Positions 17,509 to 27,018 of a stretch of 64,000 bases of DNA are shown piece by piece (positions within the stretch are counted from its first letter, which is position 1; the number at the start of each line of letters is the position of its first letter). The translations under genes were made by a program, and so were the position numbers. The notes under the pieces were generated by a model. That model saw only the letters and a list, made by a program, of their open reading frames with translations. It ran no database searches and was not told the origin of the DNA. Source of the DNA: Arenimonas daejeonensis (GTDB lineage Bacteria; Pseudomonadota; Gammaproteobacteria; Xanthomonadales; Xanthomonadaceae); NCBI RefSeq assembly GCF_007993735.1, contig NZ_CP042453.1, positions 2,480,001 to 2,544,000 of the forward strand. Reading direction: 5' to 3'.

Positions 17509-19538
17509 ATGTTCGACGGACTTCGCCTGGCCCATTGGCAGGCCACCCGCCGCCCCGACGGCATCCCTGGTGCTCACCCTGGACCGCTCCGACCAGGGCG
17601 TGAACGCGCTCGCGGGCCGTGCTGGACGAACTCGAGTCGATGATCGAGCGCATCCAGCTGGAACTGCCCAAGGGCATCGTGATCATTTCCGGCAAGGACG
17701 CCGGCTTCATTCCCGGCGCCGACATCAAGGGTTTCGAGGCCATCGCCGCCAAGGGCCTGGTCGAAGACTGGATCCGCCGCGGCCAGCTGATCTTCCAGAA
17801 GCTCGCCGAACTGCGCTGCCCCACCGTCGCCGCCATCCATGGCCACTGCATGGGCGGCGGCACCGAGATCGCGCTGGCCTGTCGTTACCGCATCGCCAGC
17901 AACGACGAAAAAACCCGCATCGGCCTGCCCGAGATCAAGCTGGGCATCTATCCAGGCTGGGGCGGCAGCGTGCGCGCGCCGCGCCTGGTGGGTGCACCGG
18001 CGGCGATGGACCTGATGCTTACCGGCCGCAGCCTGTCGGCGTCGGCGGCGCGGGCGATGGGCCTGGTGGACAAGGTCGTGGCGCGCGAGCAGCTGCTCGA
18101 CGAAGCCGTGAAGCTCGCCCAGCGCGGCACGAAGCGGCCGTTCAAACAGCGTTTCCTGGCCTGGGCCACCAACACCGGCATCGGCCGTGCGTTGCTGGCG
18201 CCGCAGATGGCCAGGCAGGTCGCCCGCAAGGCGCGCAAGGAGCACTACCCCGCTCCGTTCGCGCTGATCGAGACCTGGCGCCGCAGCGGCGGCCTGCCCG
18301 TGCATCCGGCACTGAAAGCCGAAGCGAAATCGGTGGTGAAACTCGCCGGCACGCCGACCGCTCACAATCTGGTGCGCGTGTTTTTCCTGATGGACCGCCT
18401 CAAGGGCCTGGGCGGTAAAGACCATGGCATCCAGAAGGTGCACGTGGTCGGCGCCGGCGTGATGGGCGGCGACATCGCCGCCTGGTGCGCGCTGCGTGGT
18501 TTCGAAGTGACGCTGCAGGATCGGGAGATGCAGTACGTGCAGCCCGCGCTGGATCGCGCGAAGGCGTTGTACGAGAAGAAGGTGAAGGATCCCGCCAAAC
18601 GTGAGGCGACTTCGGCGCGCCTGAAGGCCGACGTCGAAGGTGCGGGCGTCGCGGATGCCGACCTGGTGATCGAAGCCATCTTCGAGAACCTCGAGGCCAA
18701 GCAGGCGCTGTTCGCCAAGGTCGAGGAAACCCTGAAGCCGGGCGCAATCCTGGTCTCGAACACCTCGTCCATTCCGCTCACCGACCTGCGCGCAGGCCGC
18801 AAGGACCCGGCGCGGTTCGCCGGCCTGCACTACTTCAACCCGGTGGCACTGATGCCGCTGGTGGAGATCGTGCGCCACGACGGCCTCGACCCCGAAACCG
18901 AACGCCGGCTCGCCGCGTTCTGCAAGGCGATCGACAAGCTGCCGGTGCCGGTCGCCGGCACGCCCGGCTTCCTGGTCAACCGCATCCTGGCGCCCTACAT
19001 GCAGGAAGCGATCATCGCCTTCGCCGAAGGCATCCCCGGCCCGGTGATCGACAAGGTGGCGCTGAAGTTCGGCATGCCGATGGGCCCGATCGAACTGGTG
19101 GACACCGTCGGCCTCGATGTCGCCGCCAGCGTCGGAAAGATCATGGCGGACTTCCACGGCCAGTCGCTGCCGGAGGCCTTCAAGGTCGAAGCCGGCAAAC
19201 GCGGCAAGAAGGATGGCCAGGGCCTGTACAGATGGGAGAACGGCAAGCCGGTCAAACCCGAAGTGCCCAAGGACTTCCAGGCCCCCGAGGATCTCGAGGA
19301 CCGCCTGGTCCTGCCCCTGCTCAACGAAGCGGTGTCCTGCCTGCACGACGGCGTGGTGGCCGACGCCGACCTGCTCGACGCCGGCGTGATCTTCGGCACC
19401 GGTTTCGCGCCGTTCCGAGGCGGCCCGATCCAGCACATCAAGGCGGTCGGCGCCGACAAGCTCAAGGCGCGGCTGGAGACCTTGAGCACGCGTTACGGCG
19501 GCCGCTTCAAGCCGCGGGCCGGGTGGGATTCGCTTTGA
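17509..19538 (+). CDS. FadB/FadJ-like bifunctional enoyl-CoA hydratase / 3-hydroxyacyl-CoA dehydrogenase (two apparent frameshifts)
   Basis: Beta-oxidation alpha-subunit-like protein. N-terminal crotonase domain (GKDAGFIPGADIKGF, GHCMGGGTEIALACRYRI) and C-terminal dehydrogenase domain with the NAD motif VVGAGVMGGDIAAW, HYFNPVALMPLVEI and GFLVNRILAPYMQEA. The first ~40 residues need two corrections: an extra C at about 17565 (CCTGG) and a lost base near 17611, after which MFDGLRLAHWQ joins VLTLDRSDQGVNAL and AVLDELESMIERI. Repaired length is about 676 residues, slightly short of E. coli FadJ. No thiolase beta-subunit gene is adjacent, so it is probably a stand-alone FadJ-like protein. Confidence 0.85.
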
Positions 19539-19562
19539 GCTGACGGCTGTTTTTGCATCGGA

Positions 19563-19589
19563 AGGGGCGGCCATTGGTCGCCCTTTTTT
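19563..19589 (+). terminator. Rho-independent terminator of the FadB-like gene
   Basis: GGGCGGCC (19565-19572), loop ATT, GGTCGCCC (19576-19583), then six T. One stem position is G-U in RNA. It begins 25 bp after the stop codon at 19538. Confidence 0.85.
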
Positions 19590-19622
19590 CTCATGCCTGC
19601 TGCACCTGGGCCGGCAACACCG

Positions 19623-19688
19623 GGGAAGTGCATACCTCTTTCTGCTCAGTGAAACCTTTTATTTCGCAGAAAGAGGTATGCACTTCCC
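19623..19688. repeat. Left terminal hairpin of the composite element
   Basis: 23-bp perfect stem (19623-19645 with 19666-19688) and a 20-nt loop (19646-19665). The stem half nearest the loop (TCTTTCTGC) and the loop are shared with the right hairpin in inverted orientation; the distal half of the stem differs. Confidence 0.85.
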
Positions 19689-20190
19689 GGCGCCGCCGGT
19701 CGTGTCAGTGCGGTTTCGTGACGGAGTTCTTGCGGGCATCGGCGTCTTGCATACGCGTGTGGCTTCGCGGGCTTCCGCGTGCGAGATCTTTCCTGCGGAC
19801 CGGGCGGTTAAACGGGCCGAGGCCCCTTTTCACCACGCGTCACGTCGCGGCGCGTTCCCCTGAACGCGTCTGGTGCCTTCGGAGCGAGGCCGGAAGGAGT
19901 ACCCGCCGCGCAGCGGCGAAGAGCGGGCGGCGCGATGCGCCTGCCCGGTTTTCGCAAGAAACGCCGCACTCGCCTACAACCCAACCTCGTACGGAAGGCA
20001 CCAGACGCGCGTTCAGGGGAACGCGCCCGCGATAGGCGAGTTGCCGGCTTTCCGTGTTACCCGACTTAGCCAAACGTGATGCGCAGGAAAGATCTCACAC
20101 GCGGAAGCCCGCGAAGCCGCACGCGCATGCAAAGCGCCGATGCCACACCTGCCCTCCCATCAGCGATCCGGATGAACCGCACCGGCAGCG

Positions 20191-20262
20191 CCGGGGAGAC
20201 GAGGGTCTCTTTCTGCGAAATAAAAGGCTTCACTGAGCAGAAAGAGACCCTCGTCTCCCCGG
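20191..20262. repeat. Right terminal hairpin of the composite element
   Basis: 26-bp perfect stem (20191-20216 with 20237-20262) and a 20-nt loop (20217-20236). The loop is the reverse complement of the left hairpin's loop with one change, while the distal stem sequence is unrelated but still perfectly self-complementary. Confidence 0.85.
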
Positions 20263-20296
20263 TGATGACGGCGCCAGATGCTGGCGCCAGTCCCCG

Positions 20297-21717
20297 TCAG
20301 CCGCAGCCCTTGAGCTGCAGGCGCTGCCCCGCACGGATCACATAGGGCGCCCGCAACCCGTTGGCACGCGCCAGCTGGGTGGGACCATCGCAGCCGTGCC
20401 GGCGCGAGATGCTGCTCAAGGTGTCGCCAGATTTAACCCGGTAGGTGCGCGCCGGCGACGCGGCGACCGTTGGCTTGCTGGCGGCCATCAGGTTCACCGC
20501 CAGCTCGGCACGCGGGCCGCTGACGCAATTCTTGTCGTATTCCGGCGGCACCATCACCGGCACGCGCAGTTCAGTGCCGGCAGCGATCGGGTTGTGCGGC
20601 TCGTAGCGCGGGTTGAGGTTGCGCAGCGCGCGGAAATAACCGTCGCGCGGGCCGCCCAGGCAGATCGACAGCTGGTAGATCGAAGCGGGTGCCTTCAGCT
20701 TGAGCACGGTCGCCGCACCATTGACCTTCGGGAACTCCAGGCCGTATTCCTCGGGATGCAGGAACAGCCACGCCGCCGCCAGCACGTAAGGAACGTAATC
20801 GCGCGTCTCCGGCGGCAACTGGCCGTACACCGACGGATCCCAGAAGTCCTTGCCACCCGCCGCGTTCTTCAGCCGAAGCGCGCGGCCCTCGCCGCCGTTG
20901 TAGGCGGCGATGGCGAACTCGAGGTCGTTGTTGAGCTCGGCGAAACGTTCGTTGAAATACAGCACGCTGGCGCGCGCCGCCAACTGCGGGTCGTAGCGCG
21001 TGTCGAAACCGTCGCGCCATCCCAGGCCGAAACGTGCACCGGTGGCAGGCATGAACTGCATCGGCCCGGCGGCACCCGCGCGCGAGACCGCGTGCACGCG
21101 GCCATTGATTCCTTCGCCAGGATGCCGAACAGCAGGGCCTCGGGCAGCCCTGCCTGCTCGTATTCGGGCCACATCAGGAAACGCATCTGCTGGTAGTTCT
21201 CCCAGCTGGTGATCAGGCTGGGGCGCATCCAGGTCAGCCATTCGGCCAGCGCGGCCTTCACCGGCTCGTTCATCTCGATCAGCTGGCGCAGGTCCTGGCC
21301 CTTGAGCAGGGTCACCGAGCGGCCCGCCGCCGGCATGGAGGCCAGCACACCCTCGCCCGCCACCGAACCTTCACCCGCTTCGGCACCGTAGCCCTCGCCG
21401 CCGCCGGCGGCCAGGTCGGTGCCGTGCTGCAGCAGGGCGTCGTAGGCCGCCACGAAACGCGCGACTTCGCAGCCTCGGGTGTCTTCGCAGCGCCTTGCCG
21501 CGGTCGACAGCCGGGCGGTGGCGCTGCGCACGGCTTCCCGGCCGGCGGCGGTCTCGCCCTTGCGCACCTGGGCCAGGCCGGCCCGGTAGTCGGTGCTGGC
21601 CTGCTCGAGTTCGTCGTAGAGCTTCTGGGTGTTGGCTGAAACACGCCGGGCATCGGCAAACCCGGGCGACAGGGCCGAGGCGGCCAGGATCAGGATCAGG
21701 AGGGGCGAGGCGCGCAT
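20297..21717 (-). CDS. MltD-like lytic transglycosylase with LysM domain (one apparent frameshift)
   Basis: Secreted peptidoglycan lytic transglycosylase. Signal peptide at 1-23 (SPLLILILAASALSPGFADA), a helical N-terminal region, a Slt-type catalytic domain with catalytic Glu in FGILAKES followed by GAAGPMQFMPATGARFGLG and AIAAYNGGEGRA, and a C-terminal LysM (YRVKSGDTLSSISRRHGC). The frame changes near 21112, between LAKES and NGRVHAVS; one missing base repairs it and gives about 473 residues. Start is ATG 21717; an upstream in-frame extension lacks a signal-like beginning. Confidence 0.85.
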
Positions 21718-21803
21718 TCGGGGAATCCAGACTACAGGCCGGCAGACTAGCGGCCGCGCCCGCAACTGGGCAAGCCGGCGCTTTCGGTGCCGTGATCAGC
21801 CGC

Positions 21804-21809
21804 TAGAAT
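21804..21809 (+). promoter_or_regulatory. Candidate -10 box for the HerA-like gene
   Basis: TAGAAT 34 bp upstream of the ATG at 21844, in the same CGCTAGAATC setting as the box before greB. A weak -35 (TTTCGG at 21782) sits 16 bp upstream. Confidence 0.4.
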
Positions 21810-21843
21810 CCGGAGATCCCCACACGCCCCGGAGCGGCCCCTG

Positions 21844-23340
21844 ATGAGCGACATCCTGATCGGCAAGGGCGACCAGCCCGCGCGCCTTCTGGGCAAGTAC
21901 GGCAACCGCCACGGTCTGGTCGCCGGTGCCACCGGCACCGGCAAGTCGGTGACCCTGATGGTGATGGCCGAAGGATTCTCGCGGCTGGGCGTGCCGGTGT
22001 TCATGGCCGACGTGAAGGGCGACATTGCCGGACTGGCCGTCGCCGGCGTGTCGAACGAGAAGATCGCCGCACGCGTGCAGCAGATCGGCGTCGAGGGCTA
22101 CACCAACGAGGCCAGCCCGGTCGTGTTCTGGGACCTCTACGGCAAGCTGGGCCATCCCGTGCGCACCACCGTTTCCGAAGTAGGTCCGGCGCTGATGTCG
22201 CGCATGCTCGAACTCAACGACACCCAGTCGGGCGTGATGGACATCGCCTTCAAGCTGGCCGACGACAAGGGCCTGCTGCTGCTCGACCTCGACGACCTGC
22301 GGGCGCTGCTGGGTTTCGTCGCCGAACACCGCAAGGACGTCTCGCAGGAGTACGGCCTGGTCAGCGCGCAGACCGTGGCCGCGATCCAGCGTTCGCTGCT
22401 GCGCCTGGAACAGGACGGCGGCGAGCAGTTCTTCGGCGAACCGGCCCTGCAGCTGGCCGACCTGATGCGCCAGGACATGTCCGGCCGCGGCGTCATCAAC
22501 CTGCTGGCGGCCGACCAGCTGATCCTGCGCCCGCGCCTGTATTCGAGCTTCCTGCTGTGGCTGCTGTCGGAACTGTTCGAAACCCTGCCGGAAGTCGGCG
22601 ACCTCGAGGTGCCAAAGCTGGTGTTCTTCTTCGACGAGGCGCACCTGCTGTTCGACGACTGCCCGCCGGCGCTGCAGCAGCGGGTCGAACAGGTCGTGCG
22701 CCTGATCCGCTCCAAGGGCGTGGGCGTGTACTTCTGCTCGCAGAATCCCGACGACATTCCCGATACCGTGCTCGGCCAGCTCGGCAACCGCGTGCAGCAC
22801 GCGCTGCGCGCCTACACGCCGCGCGACCAGAAGGCGGTGCGCACCGCCGCCGAGACCTTCGTGCAGAACCCGAAGCTCGATGTCGCCAAGGTGATCGGCG
22901 AACTCGGCGTCGGCGAGGCGCTGGTGTCGATGCTGCTGGACAAGGGCATCCCGATGCCGGTCGAACGCGCCCTGATCGCGCCGCCGCGCTGCCGCATGGG
23001 CGCGATCACGCCCGAGGAACGTGCCGCCGTGCGCGGCCGCAGCCCGGTCGGCGGCAAGTACGACACTGCGGTGAACCGCGAGTCGGCCTTCGAGATGCTG
23101 GCGCAGCGGGCCGAACAGTCGGCCGCGCCGGAAGCCCCGGCAAAAACGCCGAGTCCCGGAACACCGAAGGCCGAGCCCGAGAAGCCCTCGAAACTCGACG
23201 AATTCCTGTGGGGTACCAAACGCCGCCAGGGTGCGGTGGAGACCGCCGCCAAGTCCGCCACCCGCACCGTCGCCAACGGCATCGGCCGGCAGATCCTGCG
23301 CGGCATCCTGGGCAGCCTGCTCGGCGGCAAGAAACGCTGA
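21844..23340 (+). CDS. HerA-like ATPase / DUF853 family (YjgR-like)
   Basis: 498 residues, uninterrupted. Walker A GATGTGKS at 28-35, Walker B VFFFDEAHLLF, and the downstream motif IRSKGVGVYFCSQNP typical of HerA/FtsK-type ATPases. The C-terminus becomes Ala/Pro/Lys-rich then ends in a basic Gly-rich tail (GILGSLLGGKKR), as in DUF853 proteins. Cellular role of the family is not established; no nuclease partner (NurA-like) is adjacent. Ends directly against the convergent DUF2207 gene with no intervening base. Confidence 0.85.
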   Translation: MSDILIGKGDQPARLLGKYGNRHGLVAGATGTGKSVTLMVMAEGFSRLGVPVFMADVKGDIAGLAVAGVSNEKIAARVQQIGVEGYTNEASPVVFWDLYGKLGHPVRTTVSEVGPALMSRMLELNDTQSGVMDIAFKLADDKGLLLLDLDDLRALLGFVAEHRKDVSQEYGLVSAQTVAAIQRSLLRLEQDGGEQFFGEPALQLADLMRQDMSGRGVINLLAADQLILRPRLYSSFLLWLLSELFETLPEVGDLEVPKLVFFFDEAHLLFDDCPPALQQRVEQVVRLIRSKGVGVYFCSQNPDDIPDTVLGQLGNRVQHALRAYTPRDQKAVRTAAETFVQNPKLDVAKVIGELGVGEALVSMLLDKGIPMPVERALIAPPRCRMGAITPEERAAVRGRSPVGGKYDTAVNRESAFEMLAQRAEQSAAPEAPAKTPSPGTPKAEPEKPSKLDEFLWGTKRRQGAVETAAKSATRTVANGIGRQILRGILGSLLGGKKR

Positions 23341-25066
23341 CTAGCGACCGCCGCCGCCGCCTCCGCCACCACCACCGCCGGAGGACCCGCCGCCACCGCT
23401 GCCCGAAGAACTGCCGGGCGGCGAGGACGAAGACGAGATGTGCTGGGTCAGCGCGCTGCCCAGCGAACTGCCCATGCTGGCCAGCCCCATCGGCGTCGAG
23501 CCGGTGCCGCCGTGATACCACCGGGGCCTCGCGGCCTCGGCGGCCTGCACTCCCACCGCGCGCGTGAACCGGTCGCTCCACTTGGCTTCGACATCCAGCG
23601 CCATCGCGTAGGGCAGCAAGCGCTCGTAGCGGGCCGCATCCAGCGACGGGGGTGCGTCCGAAGTCGAGGAAGGCGCGGCCATCGCGCCGATCTCGTCGCG
23701 TTCGGCCACGGAAAGGTATTGCCGCAGGCCCTCGACCTCGTCCATGCGCTTGCGGCCTTCAGGCGTGGGCGCCTTGAGCAGCCAGCCGAACAGGATATGG
23801 GCCGCCAGCATCGCCGCACCCAGCAACAGCATCGCCAGGATGCCGCTGCCCCCAGAAACGGCGAACGCGACGACCATTGCAATGACCGACAGCACGACCC
23901 CCAGCACCAGGGGTGCCGGAATTGGTGACGAAACAGGCCGGCTGCAGCTTCCGGGTCAGCGCCACCGCATGCGCCGTGCGTGCGCCGCCAACACGGGCGG
24001 CCTCGGTGTTCTTCAGCACGACCTCGTCGGACCCCGCGAACAGCTTGGCGGCGATCGCCTGCTGGCCGGGTGTCAGGGCCTGGGTGTCCGCGCCAGGATG
24101 CCGAACCAGCCGCCACTCACTGCCCTCGGCATGGATGTCGAGCGCACCCTGTACAGCCATCTGCACCACGTCGGCGGCGAAAGCTCGGTTGTCGTAGCCC
24201 ATCCGCCTCAACATGCGCACTTCGCCTGCCGAAAAGTCCGCCGGCGGTTCGTAACGCGGAAACACCGGGCCCGACTGCGGGTCGCGCCCGTGCCGGTTCC
24301 AGGTCCGGTAGTAGTAGGTGAGCAGGAGGCCCAGGCCCGCCAGCGCCACCAGCACGCCACGGTTGTCGCGGAAGAACCAGCCCCAGCGCTGCGCCCGCGT
24401 AGGTTCCGGCACCAGGCCCTTGGGGAAACCCAGCGCGATCGTCAGGCCCTCGTAGGACCCGAAGGGCCGCGTGCTGCGGAACAGGACTTCATCCGGCCCG
24501 ACCACTTCTGATTCGAAGTCTTTCCCTTGCGCGCCACTGGGACCGGTGTAGGCGTCGCGCCGCAGCTGCGCTTCGGGCACGGCCGCCGGCAGGATCACCC
24601 GCGCCGACACCGATTCGATGGCGAAATCCCAGCCCAGGCCGTTGACGTTCCAGTACAGTTCGTCGAACCCGTCGAAGTACCCGAGCTGGCGCGTGGTGCG
24701 GTAGCGCAGGGTGTACGTGTATTCGGCGGGAACGGTCAGGAAGTCGTCGTTGCCGGTATTGATGCGCACGCCATTGGGCATGGCCTCGGTGAAATGCGGC
24801 TCGGGCCGGCCGTCGCGTTCCACGCCCAGCAGTTCGAACTCGACCACCACGCGATTGCCGTAGCGGTCTTCGTAGCGGGTCGGGAAGTCGCGGTAGATGC
24901 CGCGGCGGATGCGCTGGCCCTCGGCGCGCACGCGTATGGTCTCGGTGACTTCCAGGCTGCCGTCAGGCTGGATGTGCAGCACGCTGGCGTAGTCGAGGAT
25001 GCGCTCCTGCGCCGCGGCGGGCAGTGCGCACAGCAGCGCCAGCAGGACCCCCCAGGCGCGGCTCAC
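23341..25066 (-). CDS. DUF2207 membrane protein (one apparent frameshift)
   Basis: Signal peptide (VLLALLCALPAAAQ), a large extracytoplasmic DUF2207 domain (RILDYASVLHIQPDGSLEVT, then IRRGIYRDFPTRY), a membrane helix near 245 (GVLVALAGLGLLLTYYY), a cytoplasmic segment, two further helices, and a Ser/Gly tail ending in a run of glycines. The frame changes after LQPACFVTNSGT at about 23911 (extra C in a CCCCTGG context); removal joins VLGVVLSVIAMVVAFAVSGG. About 575 residues. Overlaps lemA by 4 bp; LemA-DUF2207 pairs are common. Function unknown, probably envelope-related. Confidence 0.85.
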
Positions 25067-25614
25067 CGGCCCGGCTCCAGCGACGGCGCGGCGGCCGCCG
25101 CGGCATCGGCCTCGAAGAACTCGGCGTCGCGGAACCCGAAGACGCGCGCCACCAGAAGGTCCGGGAATCGCTGGACGCCGTCGTTGTTCTCGCGCACGGC
25201 ACCGTTGTAGAAGCGGCGCGCGTACTGCAGGTGGTCCTCGACTTCCACCAGGTCACGCTGCAGCTTCAGGAAGTTCTCGCTGGCCTTGAGGTCGGGGTAG
25301 GCCTCCTGGATCACCATCAGGCGGCCGATGCCCTGCTCCAGCGCCCGCTCGACTTCGGCCAGCTTCGCCGGCGACTGCGTCGCCAGGGCCTGCGCGCGCA
25401 GGGCGGTGACGTTCTCCAGCAGCGCCTTCTCATGCCCGGCGTAGGCACGCACCGCCTCGACCAGGTTCGGCACCAGGTCGTGCCGGCGCATCAACTGCAC
25501 GTCGATGTCGCTCCAGCCGGCCCTGACCTGGTTGCGCAGGCGCACCAGCCGGTTGAAGCCCAGCACGGCCCAGAGCACGAACGCGAAGGCGATGGCTCCC
25601 ACGATCCAGGTCAT
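25063..25614 (-). CDS. lemA: LemA family protein
   Basis: 183 residues: N-terminal membrane helix (WIVGAIAFAFVLWAVLGF), then the conserved helical bundle (NRLVRLRNQVRAGWSDIDVQ, RRHDLVPNLVEAVRAYAGHE, YPDLKASENFLKLQRDL, ARRFYNGAVRENN). Start ATG 25614 precedes the membrane helix; an upstream extension in frame is rejected. Stop overlaps the DUF2207 start, so the two are co-translated. Molecular role of LemA proteins is unclear. Confidence 0.92.
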   Translation of the reverse strand: MTWIVGAIAFAFVLWAVLGFNRLVRLRNQVRAGWSDIDVQLMRRHDLVPNLVEAVRAYAGHEKALLENVTALRAQALATQSPAKLAEVERALEQGIGRLMVIQEAYPDLKASENFLKLQRDLVEVEDHLQYARRFYNGAVRENNDGVQRFPDLLVARVFGFRDAEFFEADAAAAAAPSLEPGR

Positions 25615-25700
25615 TTCCCGCACCTCACCGGCGATGGTTGCCGGATTATCGGCACAGGCGGACCCACACGACCAGCCTTGGTACGCCGGCCGCCGCGGGA

Positions 25701-26378
25701 TCAGCCGCCGAGGGCGATTGCGACGGCCACCAGCAGCCCGCCGAATCCGAACATGGTCAACCCGGCGCGCCAACGGCTGATCGTCGTGTAACCGGCCCAG
25801 CGCCAGCCGATCAGGAACAGCATCGCCAGCAGTACACCATTGGAGACGCGCAGCGCGATCCAGGGTTCGTCGATGAACACGAACGGCAAGGCCGCAGGCA
25901 GACTGCTGATGACCACCATGACGAACATGACCATCGCCCCGATCCAGTCATCGGCACGCATGCCGCTGCGCTCCGGGGCCTTGTTGCGCACGTGGTTGGC
26001 GATTTCCCGGTAGAAAGTCTCGCGTCGTTCGGCCGGGATGAGCGGATCGACCATGTCGCCGAGCTCGGCGGCCACCAGCGATGTCGCCTGTTCCGGCCGG
26101 TCGCTGCTGCGCAGGGTTTCGCCCAGAAGCGCGAGCTGGCCGCGCCGGAAGGCATTGCCGATGATCATGAGTCCGCCATCGATGATGCCCCAGGCGATGT
26201 TGCAGCCGATGGTGGCGATCAGCAGCTCGCGCACCGCGTCCTGGTCGTCGCCGACGACGAATCCGGCCGTCAGGGTGAAGGTCAGGGTCATGATCAGGCC
26301 GAACAGCAGTTCGCCGAGGCGCTCGCCGTCCGACAGGTTCCTCGCGAAGATGCCGATCTCCCGTACCTTGCTTTCCAT
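25701..26378 (-). CDS. VIT1/CCC1-like multi-pass membrane protein
   Basis: 225 residues with about five predicted membrane segments ([98 protein letters not shown]). A charged cytoplasmic middle (about 75-140) separates helices 2 and 3. Architecture and the [18 protein letters not shown] start resemble VIT/CCC1-type iron/manganese transporters, but the metal ligands of characterised members are not obvious to me, so transport function is tentative. Stands alone between lemA and greB. Confidence 0.6.
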   Translation of the reverse strand: MESKVREIGIFARNLSDGERLGELLFGLIMTLTFTLTAGFVVGDDQDAVRELLIATIGCNIAWGIIDGGLMIIGNAFRRGQLALLGETLRSSDRPEQATSLVAAELGDMVDPLIPAERRETFYREIANHVRNKAPERSGMRADDWIGAMVMFVMVVISSLPAALPFVFIDEPWIALRVSNGVLLAMLFLIGWRWAGYTTISRWRAGLTMFGFGGLLVAVAIALGG

Positions 26379-26482
26379 GGCCTCCGATTCCTGTCGACGG
26401 CTGCGCGCAGGGGCGCGGCATGCCGGCCCAGCCTATCCCCCGCGGCCAGCTTGTCCATTGGGCCTGGGACCCACGTCGCCGC

Positions 26483-26488
26483 TAGAAT
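26483..26488 (+). promoter_or_regulatory. Candidate -10 box for greB
   Basis: TAGAAT 29 bp upstream of the greB ATG; a possible -35 TTGGGC at 26458 lies 19 bp upstream. Confidence 0.4.
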
Positions 26489-26517
26489 CGCCCCCTGCCC
26501 CGACCCCCTGGAATTCG

Positions 26518-27018
26518 ATGTCCCGCTGGCGGCCACCCTCCGAACATTCGACCGCGATCATCACCCGTGCCGGCTTCGAACGCCTTCGCGCCGAGCTTGA
26601 CGAGCTCTGGCGCCTGCGCCGTCCGGAAGTGGTGAAGGCGCTGGCCGCCGCCGCGGCCGAAGGCGACCGCAGCGAAAACGCCGAATACACCTACCGCAAG
26701 AAGCAGCTCGGCGAGATCGACCGGCGTGTGCGTTACCTCAGCAAGCGGCTGGAGGTCCTCAAGGTCGCCGAGGGCCGCCCTTCCGACCCGGGCGCCGTGT
26801 TCTTCGGCGCGCGTTTCGAAATCGAAGACACGGACAGCGGCGAGACGGCGCGTTACCGCATCGTCGGCCCCGATGAAACCGACGCCAAGGCCGGCGACAT
26901 CAGCGTGGATTCGCCGCTGGCGCGGGCGGCGCTGAAAAAACGCGTGGACGACGAGTTCGAAGTCGCCCTGCCCGCCGGGCCGCGGCGCTACGCCATCCTC
27001 GCCATCGGCTACGACTGA
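26518..27018 (+). CDS. greB: Transcript cleavage factor GreB
   Basis: 166 residues. N-terminal coiled coil with the acidic catalytic tip ([21 protein letters not shown]), then the FKBP-like C-terminal domain ([31 protein letters not shown]). Start at ATG 26518 ([11 protein letters not shown]). It stimulates cleavage of backtracked transcripts by RNA polymerase. The [11 protein letters not shown] region and length suit GreB rather than GreA. Abuts the convergent ABC transporter gene. Confidence 0.92.
   Translation: MSRWRPPSEHSTAIITRAGFERLRAELDELWRLRRPEVVKALAAAAAEGDRSENAEYTYRKKQLGEIDRRVRYLSKRLEVLKVAEGRPSDPGAVFFGARFEIEDTDSGETARYRIVGPDETDAKAGDISVDSPLARAALKKRVDDEFEVALPAGPRRYAILAIGYD

Larger units (their letters stand above)
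19619..20263. repeat. About 650-bp imperfect inverted duplication (composite element)
   Basis: The 758-bp gene-free interval 19539-20296 is largely filled by two inverted copies of one element. Matching parts, outside to inside: a long terminal hairpin (19623-19688 vs 20191-20262); a 62-nt body (19736-19797 vs complement of 20082-20143), identical at 57 positions with all five differences transitions; and a 30/32-nt block (19851-19880 vs complement of 19994-20025). The stretches between (19798-19850 vs 20026-20081) and the centre 19881-19993 do not match clearly. ORFs through it read across palindromes and are not credible. Confidence 0.8.

Noticed and set aside
17509-19538. RpfF-type DSF synthase (crotonase) as the identity of this gene
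   Set aside because: The crotonase domain is fused to a full 3-hydroxyacyl-CoA dehydrogenase domain with NAD motif, which RpfF lacks.
19553-20035. Open frames inside the inverted-duplication region (160, 61, 68 and 89 residues)
   Set aside because: They read through perfect hairpins and duplicated palindromic blocks, have no family resemblance, and compete on both strands.
19623-20262. Integron attC sites
   Set aside because: The R-box core-site motifs (GTTRRRY / RYYYAAC) are not at the ends, and in attC the stem ends are conserved while the loop varies, the opposite of what is seen.
19619-20263. Insertion sequence or transposon with terminal inverted repeats
   Set aside because: No transposase-like ORF lies between the arms, the arms are nearly the whole element, and I found no target-site duplication.
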